Shown here piece after piece: positions 11,822-23,303 of a stretch of 64,000 nucleotides of DNA. The stretch's first letter is position 1. Each line of letters begins with the position of its first letter. Below the pieces are notes generated by a model. That model made no database searches. It was not told the DNA's origin and worked only from the letters and a program-made list of their open reading frames with translations. Both the position numbers and the translations under genes were made by a program. The stretch is taken from contig MU119383.1 in the NCBI GenBank assembly GCA_014904845.1, positions 1-64,000 of the forward strand, written 5' to 3'. This DNA comes from Acephala macrosclerotiorum. Lineage: Eukaryota > Ascomycota > Leotiomycetes > Helotiales > Mollisiaceae.

Positions 11822-13006
11822 TCATGATCCTGTTTCAACGAGCTTCTTATATAGCTCCGTCCCATACAAATGTCTGTTTTTTCTCTTCCATTGCTCCAAC
11901 CGAGTCTTGCAATCCTCCACCTGAGCTCCAACGGTAGCGGCTCGTGACCTCAACTCATCTGCGTACTTCGATTTCGGCCCAAGTATACTCTGCGCTAGGT
12001 TCAGGCTATGTAAAATGGGAACCCCAGTCCACAACCAGCGATTTAGACCGTATCCATCTCTTCCCTTCACATCGGGTACTGGCTTAAGAGCCACTGGTGT
12101 GTTCAAAAACTTCTCGGCATAACTTGCAACTTTGTTGTCCTCATCCTTTCCACTGAGATTCTTTGAGCAATTAACAGCAGCGAGATCGAGGAGGATACCA
12201 ATGACTTCGGGGGAGGTGCGCGGATCATCTTCTCCAGCAAGGTTGGTATTGCCCGCATGCTCGGGGTTTTCCATCAAGACAGCAGCCTGCTCCGCCCACG
12301 AGAACGCCTTCTTAGTTTCTTGGGGGTTGAAGTCGCTGTCGACCGCTTTTCGATGGAATTGCGTGATTATTGTCGTGGCGAAATTCCGTGAACTCAATGT
12401 AATTCCGGTTTCAGAACCTCGTCGCAAGCATTCGAGAAGAACATCTTGACGCCCAGCATTGCCAAGTCTCGATGCCACCTTTCTCAAGACCGGCTTCCAC
12501 GTGTTGGTAAGTCCCAGTCCCGCAGCCGTCTTCAGCCCTTTGAGTAAATTGGGAAGATTGTCCCAATCTCTCTTCTCCTTCATCAATTCGACCGCAGTAG
12601 CCAGACTCCGTCTCACATTTGGCCGCTCGAGCTTTGGGAGTGGTTTCAGGGTAAATTCTTCTCCAGCAATCGTAGCTTTGGTTGGCGTCTCTAGTTGTTT
12701 TCGATATTTTTCCTTCTCGATAAGGAGCGTCTGTGATTCCGAGAGATGTGCTGGCAGGAATACCTTTTCGCGTATTGTTGTAAGAAGGCCTTGAAGCTCT
12801 GGAGACGAAACATCCGTAAAGGATGGAACCGCACCTGTACTAATCAGCGATGATCTATAACAAATCTGTGTACAATAGAGCTTACCATGTCTGAGCAGTA
12901 CTGCAGATGTTGCGAATAATCTTTGCTGGGCTGATCCTGCTCTTGCTGTACTCCTAATTGCACATTGACTGCAACGCAGTAGCGTTACTGCATGTATGCT
13001 GTTCAT
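11822..13006 (-). CDS. putative mitochondrial helical protein, function unknown
   Basis: 377 residues in two exons, 13006-12886 and 12834-11822, with a 51 bp intron joining LLRH-G-AVPSFTDVSS. I chose the ATG at 13006 because the next residues (MNSIHAVTLLRCSQCAIRST then LFATSAVLLRHG) form a mitochondrial presequence; the frame is open 60 codons further upstream but that part overlaps the divergent promoter. The body is alpha-helical with helix-pair blocks (LATAVELMKEKRDWDNLPNL, WKPVLRKVASRLGNAGRQDV) that resemble PPR/TPR-like repeats, then a C-terminal coiled-coil-like segment (CKTRLEQWKRKNRHLYG). I do not recognise a named family. The divergent neighbour is a mitochondrial ribosomal protein, which fits a role in mitochondria but does not prove it. 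Confidence 0.75.
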   Translation of the reverse strand: MNSIHAVTLLRCSQCAIRSTARAGSAQQRLFATSAVLLRHGKLYCTQICYRSSLISTGAVPSFTDVSSPELQGLLTTIREKVFLPAHLSESQTLLIEKEKYRKQLETPTKATIAGEEFTLKPLPKLERPNVRRSLATAVELMKEKRDWDNLPNLLKGLKTAAGLGLTNTWKPVLRKVASRLGNAGRQDVLLECLRRGSETGITLSSRNFATTIITQFHRKAVDSDFNPQETKKAFSWAEQAAVLMENPEHAGNTNLAGEDDPRTSPEVIGILLDLAAVNCSKNLSGKDEDNKVASYAEKFLNTPVALKPVPDVKGRDGYGLNRWLWTGVPILHSLNLAQSILGPKSKYADELRSRAATVGAQVEDCKTRLEQWKRKNRHLYGTELYKKLVETGS

Positions 13007-13225
13007 CTTGACCCCCGAGACAACTGTGACCACGATAACTGATCGAGTTGGCGTTGAAGTAACACGTTTGGAGATCTGTCGCGTGCCGTTCACAAAGACT
13101 CGAAGGACGCTGGAAAATATTTGGGTCGACGGGGTCTCGCAGCAACCAATCAGAACGAAGCGAACATTTTCGAGTTGATCGTCCAAACTCCAACTTCACC
13201 ACAAGGACTTCAATTGACAACCATT
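13007..13225. promoter_or_regulatory. divergent promoter of two mitochondrial-protein genes
   Basis: 219 bp between the start codons of the putative mitochondrial protein (minus) and bL19m (plus). Both transcripts must start within it. No operator is recognisable. Confidence 0.55.
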
Positions 13226-13949
13226 ATGGCCACGCCAATGCCCACATTACGGCCCTTGAGCTGTTGGAAAACCTTATTACGACATATCAGGCAACAGAAG
13301 GTGGCGACACGGTCATTGACCACATATCACAAGTCTGTGACGTTCTCGAAATTCGAAATACCTCCTCCTAATGCCGTCAAGAGTAAGAACAGAGGCACGA
13401 GCAAGCTTCAACTGGCCTACCAGCTAACATATCCAAGCACCCACAAAGATAAAAACCTACCCTCCACCTCCATCACCAGCCCAGAAGTTCAAAGAACCAC
13501 TGACAGACTTCACCAACGACCAACTCTCCGTCCTCGATCCTACCGGAGCCCGATCTCACCTCTTCTCTAAGGCGAATCCTGAAGCCGCGAAAGTGGGAGA
13601 CATTCTGCTCGTCCGATTAAAGACAGGCGATCCATTTGCAGGCGTTTGCATCAACATTAGACGGCGTGGCGTTGACACCGGTATTTTGCTTCGAAATGAG
13701 CTGACACGAGTGGGTGTGGAGATGTGGTACAAAATCTACAGTCCGAATGTCGAGGGTATTGAGGTTGTGCAGAGGAGAGAGAAGAGAGCCAGGAGAGCGA
13801 GACTAACATACATGCGGAAACCGAAGCATGACATGGGCAGTGTGCAGAATATTGTGTTGGCCTACCAAAGGTCGAGAGGGGCGATGGCAGGAGGTCCGGC
13901 ACAGCAGCAGAAGAAGGGAAACAAGAAGGGGAAAGGGAAGAAGAAATAA
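13226..13949 (+). CDS. IMG1: mitochondrial large-subunit ribosomal protein bL19m
   Basis: Component of the mitochondrial 54S ribosomal subunit, 222 residues. Exons 13226-13382 and 13438-13949; the 55 bp intron joins PPPNAVK to TPTKIKTYPPPPSP. The N-terminus (LLRHIRQQKVATRSLTTYHK) is a mitochondrial presequence. The L19 domain lies at about residues 125-200, with VGDILLVRLKTGDPFAGVCI and the family signature GVEMWYKIYSPNVEGIEVVQ followed by RRARLTYMRK. The tail is a short Lys/Gly-rich extension. Bacterial L19 is about 115 residues; the extra length is the presequence and fungal linker. Confidence 0.93.
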
Positions 13950-14089
13950 GTGTATTATATTGGGTTCATATCTGGCGTAGGAAGGTCATGGATGAGAACC
14001 TGTACACCATCTTGTACAGTACAATGGATTTGTCGTCCAAGCCTACAGTTTTGCCATCGCTAAGCATCACCATGTCCTAAGGATCTGCC

Positions 14090-14940
14090 ATTTCTTCCTG
14101 TGTCAAACCATGACCAGCAGTCTACTCTCCAGCAACCGCAATTTGATCTTGTCAACAGCCCGCGCAATAATCCAATTCGAAACCAAGGCGAGTGCCTTCC
14201 ATACCAATCTTTTTTCTCCTTCTCTGCTAGTAATGAAATCGTTCTCCATCTTTCTCGTCCTCTCCTTTCGAGTAGGCTTATGCCTAGGGTCCCGCCAGAA
14301 TGGCCAAATCTTCTTGGCAGAGCTTTCCTTGACCCCCTGTAGTCTCTTGTCTTTGCCTGTCCTTCAAATGCTTGAGTACCTGCTCCGCATCCCGGACTTG
14401 TCGCTGTGTAAGGGATGCTGTCAGACCCTCGAAGCCAATGAAGTCCTAATGCCTTTTGACAGGGTCGTATTGTTGAGGAAGCATAGTGTAGAGGCTGATG
14501 ATCTCGAGATCGGGAGTAAGAGTGACCCCAGTGGCTTTCCGATCGCAAAGAATGATCCATTGGTGGTGCTTGGAATCGTTGAAGTCCTTGCAATTTCCAA
14601 GTCGAATATTCGTGAATTGGATATGACATTCAATAAAAACAGCTACTCCTTTTGGCACAAGTTACTTCTCCACCTCATCCCAAAGCTCTTTTGGGTTGTC
14701 GTACCGATCGAAGAGATCTTTGACACTATAGAACATAGTTGATCTCATGGCCCAGCATGCCTTCTCTTTTGAATCTCCCGCGCCCTGTATTTGACGCTTC
14801 TTGGACCCATAAATTCGTCCAGATCGTGTTCTATCAGGACATATTTCATCCTATCCACTCAGTTTGTGGTAGTTGCCCCTTTCCAGCTTAATGACTGATG
14901 CTCGATCTTTCTCCCATGACATATCTTCGTCAAATACTCC
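14090..14940 (-). pseudogene. Ty1/Copia-type gag remnant, multiply frameshifted
   Basis: Reading the minus strand from 14,940 downward gives, in changing frames, pieces that follow the order of a Copia-type Gag: VIKLERGNYHKLSG (about 14,893), RMKYVLIEHDLDEFMGPR (about 14,850), FYSVKDLFDRYDNPKELWDE (about 14,740), then after TAA at 14,662-14,664 LVPKGVAVFIECHIQFTNIR, and after another stop DFIGFEGLTASLTQRQV. The N-terminal G-NYHxLS...MKYVLIEHDLxxF pattern and the LPQQYDP-like middle are those of the UBN2/Copia gag family. At least two frameshifts and several stops make it dead. No integrase or reverse transcriptase is seen nearby, and bL19m lies 140 bp beyond its 3' side, so only gag is left here. 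Confidence 0.65.
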
Positions 14941-15664
14941 GTTGCGTTGTTTGAGATGGAGCAATCTCTCGTGGTGGAAGATGGTCTGTCACCAGCTTCA
15001 AAAGTTTCAAAGGTTCTCCGTTTGCAAACTATTAATCGCCTGGGGTCCAATCAAACTTTCATGGGCCATTTGAAAATCAAAAGTAAACATTTCCGCGGCG
15101 GCGAAGTATTTCTATCTTTCTACTATATATTGACATTATTCCTAACCTTCACCCGCATTGCGATTGCGTTCCACATCATTGGAATGATGAATTCGCCTTG
15201 TGGTATGGGTGGAGTGTATATGTCTAGTGAAGGTCGTGCGAACAAGTTGTAGAAATACAAATTCGTCCGAAGACGATAGAGAGGCCGGTGCTTGAGCTAG
15301 TACTCGACAAGAGTCGACAATGTTAAGAATCCGGTCGAAGATTTTGAGTCATCATCCTAATCAGCACAATATCAAGCTAAGCGAGCGCACCGCAATCACT
15401 TCCAAGCCGCTGGGATGGCATATAATCTCCTCCCGCCTCAACTCCTCGGCTTTTCCTTCTATCAAACGCCTCTCTCTCTTACATACCACGTCTGATATCA
15501 AGAACGTTCCTCTATCTTGATAATTGCATCTCTGCTATCGACAGCCTTCCATATCGTGGCTACTCCACCTCTGCGCACACTCTTGATCTTCAACACAACA
15601 TCGCAAAGCCTTCAACGATACAATCACTCTCCATTCGAGACCACACCGCCATCTCATTGCCATC
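14941..15664. other. intergenic, no gene seen
   Basis: Short frames only, with no splice structure that links them. The part next to the gag remnant may include former LTR or leader sequence, but no direct repeat is visible. The last about 200 bases are C/T-rich and likely form the promoter and leader of the next gene. Confidence 0.45.
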
Positions 15665-16405
15665 ATGGTCTCCACCCGTGCTAGAAAGCGCACCTTCGAG
15701 GAGTCCGCCGCTGCCTCTGCCTCTGCTTCTATACCTCCACGCCCTTCAGAACGCTCGAAGAGATCCAAAGCTGCCGCCCTCGAGCGAGCGCAAACCGAGA
15801 AGAAGATAACCATAAAGCTTACCGTCAAGTCGAAGGAGTTGAAGGTTTTCCATACTCCTACTGTCGCCGCTGGCGCAACTGTCAAGACCATCTCGACCAA
15901 GGCAACATCAAACAGCACTACCTCCGAGAAGACTACGATATCCAAGAAGATCGCGGCATCCAACAAGACTACGACCTCCAGCAAGACTATCACTTTCAAG
16001 AAGACGAAAACTTCCAAGACTACCGCATCTAGGAGGATCACTACATCCGAGAAGACTGCTATCGCCAAGCCCGCCGCAGCAAAGGCTGCCCCGAAGAAGG
16101 TTGCGACGAAGAATATTGCGGTCAAGAAAAAGGCTGCTCCCGTTCCTCCTCCATCTCAAGTCTCAGACGGCGATAACATCATCCCGGTTGACAGCCTAGA
16201 AGAGCCTACTATCGCTCTACCACCCCCGCCAAAACCCAAGTCTAGTGCCTTTCTCACAGAAATGCCTGTCTTTAAGTCGCGTTTCGCTGACGCCATACCT
16301 CAAACAAATACCCCCGCCATGACTCCGGGCATGAATGTCTGGGATCATAACACAAATGCATTCTACAATGAGAAGCCTTGGATCCCGAAAGCTTACCGAA
16401 AATAA
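15665..16405 (+). CDS. Lys/Thr/Ser-rich basic protein, unknown function
   Basis: Intronless frame of 246 residues. The N-terminus MVSTRARKRTFEES and RSKRSKAAALERAQ look like nuclear localisation signals. Residues about 75-160 are a low-complexity run in which Thr, Ser and Lys alternate (TSEKTTISKKIAASNKTTTS), as in histone-H1-like or other chromatin-associated disordered proteins. The end is better structured in composition (FKSRFADAIPQTN, GMNVWDHNTNAFYNEKPWIP) and may be a short conserved motif. A C/T-rich leader precedes the ATG. I cannot name a family; a nuclear DNA-associated role is inference from charge alone. Confidence 0.6.
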   Translation: MVSTRARKRTFEESAAASASASIPPRPSERSKRSKAAALERAQTEKKITIKLTVKSKELKVFHTPTVAAGATVKTISTKATSNSTTSEKTTISKKIAASNKTTTSSKTITFKKTKTSKTTASRRITTSEKTAIAKPAAAKAAPKKVATKNIAVKKKAAPVPPPSQVSDGDNIIPVDSLEEPTIALPPPPKPKSSAFLTEMPVFKSRFADAIPQTNTPAMTPGMNVWDHNTNAFYNEKPWIPKAYRK

Positions 16406-18119
16406 GGGAAGGAGGGCTGGAAGGCTTGTTTTCTGAGATGGGATGGATTCTGTGTAACATTGTTTCGGGAATGGGGGGCGGGGGGGCGTTGAGTTGGGCG
16501 CCGTCTACTCTTTTGCTGTTTTTGGTGTTCGTTTTGAGTGCTGAGCACTGAAATATGGGTATGGAACGTCTTTCTCTGGACTTGTGCCAAGAATTGTACC
16601 GGGAAGGAGTTATTTAGGACCATGATACTGTTTCTGCTGTTTCTGGCTTGTTCGTGAGTGTTGGGCACTCACTCATAGGGGAAAATTTCTGCTTTTCTGT
16701 CAGTATGCTACTCGACTGTGACGTGAATAATGACTATGCGTCTCTAGCTCCTACTTCAAGCTTCTACAATGTTTTGCGTCTCCCACCAAGGCTGCCAATT
16801 TGTCAGTAGCCATACCCGGAAGGTCTCGAGGACCTGAACGCCTCAAAACATACTTGACACCTCCAGACAATCAGGGGCTCCTTCTTTTCACAAACCATAC
16901 ACTGGACTTCTTTCTAATCCTGGAGAATGTTCGAGTTTGAAAATTGGAGCTTCGTAGCACCGTTGTCATGGACGCCTTCAAGTCTTTCCTCCAACATGAA
17001 CAATCCCTCGCTGAGTTTGCCTACATGTTCTCCTTGACCATCCCGGACTGGGAGGTCTTTCAAATATTAAAATTCATCTCCAACAAGATCTTGAATCGCA
17101 TGCGTGATCATTCCAGGCATTAGATCTTCGAAATCATCAGATTGACTGTTTTCTTTCGATTAAACACTGCTCTCCATCCTTTACACCATTCTTCAAAACC
17201 ACATAAATCGGCTTCCAGTGTCGCTTGCGTCGCTTCCCCAGAACTCACCAACAGATTGATCATCCTCGAGGAACCAGAAACCGTGGTGCACTTGAGGTTA
17301 TTCTTATTCACATGCAAGAAAGCCTAGATTGAGGAAGAATGACTGCCAATCGCTAATATTAGGGGGCGCATAGGGTGTCTTAAAGGGGTAACCCTCCTAA
17401 TCCTCGCTAAAGAACTGCGCTATAGTCCGTTCTGCACCGCTATATTGAACCCCGAAACGCAAAGTCCACATCCAAATGAACCAAATGAACGTCTCACGAA
17501 ATCAAAACACTCGCCAGCTGCTAATTGCTTGCTCTCTGCTTTTTCAGCGCCGGTATCTGCAAAGAACGACTCGGTCTCAAACACATCTCACATCCTGATG
17601 AGAACCTCGAGGCGTGGACGAAAGATTGGTCAATGAGTCGTCGAGATCTGCGCGAGGTCGGAGTTCACGATGCATCCTCACGACTCATGCATATCAAATG
17701 CAGCTTCATGCAGCACACCCACTTCACAATCAATAATCTATGCTTCCCCCGCATGTTCACGCTTCCTTCACCTCTCGCAGAGTCGCAGCTCCCCTCTTCA
17801 TCAAGGGTTCAGCCACAAATCACCAAATCGCAACGCCAATTTCGCTTCTGGTGCATAATCAGCCCGTATCAATGGGCGTAGTGGGGCCTCGGACGGGCCA
17901 CTCTTACTGCAAGTGATTAGCCTCGTTGGTTGTCTTGCCATCGCAATGTCTCACTCTGATTTCGATCTCTGCCAGTCGATCTTTTTTACTTCCCGTCACC
18001 GGCGCCTCTCTTCTTTACTGTTCTTCTTGATCCTTGATCTTTCGAAGTGAAGCGTTGTTGCTGTTGTTGAGAGAAGATTGAAATTTGATCGCTTGCCCGT
18101 GGCGTCAGTCAAGCGAAAC
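16406..18119. other. gene-poor 1.7 kb
   Basis: No gene can be supported. A 52-codon frame from the ATG at 16,969 (plus) and a 65-codon frame at 17,317-17,120 (minus, containing ADLCGFEEWCKGWR) have protein-like composition but no start context, splicing or family match; they could be relics. The final about 150 bases should hold the promoter of the next gene. Confidence 0.4.
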
Positions 18120-21100
18120 ATGGCAACAAGCCTCGTACAAGCCGTACGTGGAAAAATCTGTATTCTGCTGCCTGGGATGGAAATGCTGACTTGAGGGAAG
18201 GCCGAACAAGTGGTTATCAAAACAGCTGAAGATGTTGCGATTGATATCTTGAAAGATGGTACGAAGGACTTAAAATCGATAGAAAACAGCGTCGCCAAGG
18301 ACGCTGTTATCGCCGCCGCGGACGAGGATGTTACCTTTATGGATAAAGTCGAGGGAGCTGCTCAGATTGTAGCCAACGAGGTTGTGAAAGGTGCTCAGAA
18401 TATTGTTACAGCGGTGGAAGAACATCCGGAGTTGATTGCCGAGTAGGTTTTTCTTGTGGGCCGTCAAGGTTCTTCTGGTCACACTGTTAACACGTGCAGG
18501 GGTGGCTTGGCGATTGCCGTTGGAGCCATGAGCTTGATACAGCCAGAACTTCTAGCTGGAGAGGTTGCCATTCTCGGCAAGATGGCTGGTGATAGTGTCA
18601 AGGCGTCACTCACAAAAATCGCTCAAGACGAGGGCAAGAAAGTAGTGGCGGCTATCTCGAAAGATATCGCCGACGACGCCAAGAAGACGGAAGATGCTTG
18701 CGACAAGAACGAAGAAGATACAAAAGCCACCGAGAAGGCTCCCTCGGACGCCAAACCAGTCAATACTGCCCCGATTGATGGTCTGACAGCAGGAGAGGAG
18801 AAAAGCCTCAATGCTGCCATTGCAGCCGAGGTCTCGCCAGGCCAAGTAGGAGACAAGGTCGTGACATTGGAGCTTGATCAGCCTGGCTCTGCATCAGATC
18901 CTACCGATCATAATCCGATAACCTTAAAGATCACCGTTGGCGCTGATGGCCAGGTAAAGGGCGTGGCACAAACCGTTGTCGACAAGACTGAGGAAGCACC
19001 GAAGGCCGAAGAAGCGAAGACGGAACCGCCCTTGGAATCCAAGGCCGTTGAAGTACCAGAAGCGAAGGATGAAGCGTCAAAGGTGGCCCCAGTCGAATCG
19101 GGAGATGTGACACCGGAAGCACCGAAAGTTGAAGAAGCTAAGCCCGAGGAATCGAAGACAGAAGATGCGCCAAAAGCTCATGAAGAGAAACCTGTTTCCC
19201 TTAATATCACCATTGGACCCGACGGACAAGTTCAAGCAGTTACACAAACTGTCGTGAATGGCCCTGCAGCACCAGTCGAAACGGCAAAGGAGGAAGCAAA
19301 AGAGAGCAAAATTGAAGAAACCAAACCCATTGATACCCCGGCTGAGGCGAGCAAGCCTGAAGTGACCAAGGTGGAAGAAGTGAAGGAGAATAAGGTTGAG
19401 GAGATTGCTAGCAAAGATACCCCGGAAGAGAACAAGGTGGAGGAGAGCAAACCCCATGAGGCAAAGTCTGACGAGAGCAAGGACATTAAACCAGAGGAGA
19501 GCAAGGTTGAAGACACCAAATCAGAAGTTACCCATCCCGAGGCGAGTGAAAAGCTTAGTGAGAGTGCTCCGATCGCCATCCTTGCAGGTGGTGCCGCTCT
19601 CGCAGCTGGAGCCATTGCCGCTGAGGTTCTCTCGAAAGATACGGACCAGAAGCCATCAGAAGCGACTGAAGTCGAAATAGTTGAGCTGGCTAAGGAGAGC
19701 AAAGCCGAAGAGGCGAAACCAGAAGAGAGACAGGTCGACGATAGCAAGCCAAAGGAGGTCAAAAACACGGAAGCACCAACTCACTCGGAAACAATCACTG
19801 AACCGCCCACAACAGCAGAGGTTGTCAAAGAGGTAGAACCTGAAACGACAAAAGAGCTCGCTCCAGAGTCAGCCGTAAGTCTCATTTCGTTATCTTCTTG
19901 TTAGCAAGGCGTCAATACACACGTGAGGGACGTGAAATTTCTTTCCGATCCCTCCGCAATGGGCTAGCCTAGTCCCCGACACAATTTTGACATTGCTAAA
20001 AATTCTCAGACTCGCAAAGAAAATTTGCCGGAGCCTATTACCGTTGCATCTTCTACACTTGCGCACGAGGAAATTCCTGAATCTATCAAAGAAGACGCGC
20101 CTCCAGCAAATTCCGAAACCATGGCCTCCGAGTCGCAAGGACCCGCCTCCTCGGCCGTTGAGGTCGAGTCACCAGCTGTTCAAGAAGAACCAAAGGCTGT
20201 CCACGAAGAAGTTTCAGCCAAGACGGAGGAGAAGAGCGTCCCTGTCGAGGAGGCTAAGATCCCCGAGCCATCTGAGCCAGAGAAAGAATCAGCAACTGTC
20301 AAAGAGACTCCTGTCGAGATCCAGAAGGAAGTTGAAGCACCTATCGAGGCCGAAACCTCTGCTCTAGTTTCTGAGGAGAAAAGTGTCCCTGCTGCAGAGG
20401 AGAAGGCTCCGGCACCAGCGGAGGAAGAACCAGAAATCATTCCTGTCGCTGTCGCTGAGAAAGAGGAGACAAAGCCCGTTGTCGAAGAATCGAAGCCTGT
20501 CATCGAAGAGTCAAAGCCTGTCGTCGAAGACACAAAGCCTACAGTCGAATATTCGAAGCCTGACGTCGTGACTGAGGAGGAAAAGGATATTCCAGCACCC
20601 GCTGTCGAAGAATCCAAAGAGCTCGCGCCGAAGGCCAGCGAAGCTGAAACCTCCGCCCCAGTAGAACCACCTGCTGCCAAGCTAGGAATTGAAGAGGAGA
20701 AGAAGGTCGAAGAGAAGACCGAAGAGGAGAAGGACATTCCAGCTCCCGTGGTTGAGGAATCAAAGGAGGTCAACTCGAAGGAAAACGAACCTGAAGCTGG
20801 GGCAGCTGTTCCGGAGGCTCGAGCCAAGGACGAACTTGCGGAGGAGAAGACCGGGGAGATACCAGTCGTCGGGGGGGACGAGGCGAAGGCTGAAGAGAGG
20901 AAGGAAACCGAGCCAGAGACTGTGTCAGAATTGCAAGAAACTCCCAAGGAGGACGTACCAGAAGAGACGAAGGAGGAGGTACCGGATGTCGAGAAGGCTG
21001 AGCCAGTTGAGGTCAAGGAGACCGCCCCAGAGACCAAGGAAGAAGTCACTCCGCCAATCAGCGAAGAAGTGAAGCCAGAAGCCGCGCAGGAGTCTGAACA

Positions 21101-23303
21101 GCGGGTCGAAACTGCCACCGAAATATTCCACGAATCTATTCCACAGGAAGAGGAACCAATTTCCAAGCAGGTTATCGAAGAACCAGCTTCAGAGCCAAAA
21201 GTTAACGAACCTGTCACGAAGGCTGAGGCTGAGGTTGAAGCAGACACTCCTCTCTCCCATGAACCTACTCCAAAGGAGGAGGAATCAGTTGCGAAGGAGG
21301 CCAAGATTGCCGACCCCATTGCCGTGCTTTCAGGAGTTGGCGCCGCCATCGTATCGCATGAGTCCAAGGTTGAAGAGCAAGCCCCACCACACAAGGTCGA
21401 GGAGCCGATTTCAACAAAAGAGGATGTCAAGACCGAGTCGCCAGCCGCCGAGGCGGAAAATGTCAAGCACGAAGAACAAGCTCCGATACCAACAACTGAG
21501 GCAGCCCTCATTGCAGGGGAGGACGTCGAGGTTGAATCGACATCAGCTGAATCAGCTCCAATAGAGCCGGAGACTAAGCATGAAGAAGCCTCTACAAAGG
21601 CTGTCGAAGAACTTCTTATCCCAGTGGAGGAGACCAAGATGAAATCGGCTCCTGAGACTCTCGAGCCAGCAGAAGCCAAGCACGAAGAATCAGTTGCCTC
21701 GGCAAGCATCCCAGAAGTCGATTCAACACCAGTAGCTCAGATAAATTCAGAAGAATCGAAGGAAACCGAGTCAATTGAGCCCGTAGTTGAATCCAGCCAT
21801 AGAGAGAAGCCTGTCGAAGCTGAGGAGAAGCCCATCGTTTCAGATACACCTGCTCCTGTCGTCTCCACCCCCACTGAAGAACAACCGAAGGAGACTTCGA
21901 CCGAACTAGTTGTTGAGAGTGTCAAGGGCGAAGTTGCCCCTGTCGAAGAGAGCCCTACTCCGGTGGCTGAGGAGCAACTAAAAGAGGTGTCAACTGAACC
22001 ACTCGCCACAACCGTCAAGGCTGAACCAGCACCTGTCGAGGAAGCTCACAAACCTGTGATTCATGAGCCCGTAGCTCCTATTGTCGAAGAGATTGTTGCA
22101 CCTGTCGTTGAGGAACAAGGAACAAAGATCGTCAAGAGTGAGGCTCCTGCGGCTGAGCAAGAGTCAAGAGATCACACTGAAGAGTCAGGTATCGAGAGTG
22201 TCAAGAGTGAGGTTGCTCCTGTTGAGGATCATCCTACTCCAGCCAAACAAGAAATTGTTGCTCCTGCTGTTGAGGAACCAAAGCAGGAAGAATCGCCAAA
22301 GGAGCCCGCCACGAAGGAAGTACCTATTCCTTTGACCGTCGAGCATGTCTCAGGAACCACCACTCCAGCTGCAGAAAAGTCCGAGGAGTCAAAATCCGAG
22401 CCAAAGTCAGAAACACAAGTGCCGACTCCATCCACATCAGCCTCCATTGAGCTCAAGGCTGCCGAAGTCGCCATTCCAGCAGTCCTCGCCGCCGTCGGGA
22501 CAGCTACTATTGCCAAAGCTGTTTCATCACAAGCCGAACCAACTCCGGCACCATTGATCCCAACGTTAGCCACACAAGAAAGCATAGACCATCTACATAA
22601 GAGTAGGCTTCCTGTTCCCGGTTCTTCCCCCTCGGCCACAAACACAGTTTCTCACAATGAGGCAGAAATTGATAGCATGAGTGAGGCGATTGAGCACCTT
22701 ACCAAGACATTGTCCGCTCAGAGCTCTACATCAGCCACCAAACCCGTTGTCGAGACGGGGTCGGTCCCAGAACCAGCTTCTAAGCCTGTTGTTGCGAAAG
22801 TTGAACCCGCTGTTACTGAAGCTTCGAAGCCGGTCGTCGAGCCTATCGTTGCCAAGATCCCAGATCCAGTTCTGAAGGAAAGCGAGCCTGCCGTCACGAA
22901 GCCAGAACCAGCCGAGACCAAGCCATCAGAACCAATTGCCGTCACCCCAGCTGCAGAACCCAGTACTTCCAAGACCCCGGAGGTCACCGCCCCAGTTGAA
23001 GAAGCCCAACGACTCATCACGGTGACCGTCAAGTCAGTTGAGAACGTCGAGCCAACCGCTCCCAAGCCGATCGAGACCACCACACCAGCGGAAGGCTCAA
23101 CTCCAGCTACGCCAACAACACCAACAACTCCAAGCCAACCGACTCATGCCAAGAGATCTAGTATCTGGAGATATATCTGGCCTTTTGGTGGTTCATCGAA
23201 GAGTGCTGAGACTAAGATTGATAAGGCTGAGAGTCCGAAGTCTACGGCTAGCAAGGGGGCGGCGGAGACAGAGATTCCTGCCATCCCGCAGATGGCTGCG
23301 TAA
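18120..23303 (+). CDS. very large acidic, repetitive, mostly disordered protein
   Basis: 1,644 residues in four exons: 18120-18143 (only 8 codons), 18201-18442, 18500-19874 and 20010-23303. All junctions keep frame (MATSLVQA-AEQVV, PELIAE-GGLAI, APESA-TRKEN). The first about 150 residues are Ala/Val/Asp-rich and look helical. The rest is a Glu/Pro/Val/Lys-rich chain expected to be disordered. Set in it are two copies of a motif around GADGQVKGVAQTVV (near residue 226) and GPDGQVQAVTQTVV (near 319), a 7-residue tandem repeat (KPVVEES), and at least three Ala-rich hydrophobic islands (AILAGGAALAAGAIAAEV, IAVLSGVGAAIV, VAIPAVLAAVGTATIAKAV). The C-terminus has a small aromatic motif, RSSIWRYIWPFGGSSKS. 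Function unknown. Intron 3 (135 bp) is longer than the others and its acceptor is the least certain join. Confidence 0.8.
20472..20567 (+). repeat. 21-bp coding minisatellite, about 4.5 units
   Basis: Successive 21-base units begin AAGCC at 20472, 20493, 20514, 20535 and 20556. They encode KPVVEES, KPVIEES, KPVVEDT, KPTVEYS and KPDV inside the large acidic protein. Units differ mainly at third positions plus a few changes of residue. Confidence 0.85.

Noticed and set aside
14110..14742. 210-codon plus-strand frame
   Set aside because: It is antisense to the recognisable Copia gag pieces on the minus strand.
19232..19768. 178-codon minus-strand frame inside the acidic-protein gene
   Set aside because: Same mirror effect; Ser/Leu-rich without start context.
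20180..21709. 509-codon minus-strand frame opposite the acidic protein
   Set aside because: It is Ser/Ala/Gly/Thr-rich low complexity, the expected mirror of Glu/Pro/Val/Lys codons on the other strand, with no motif or splice support.
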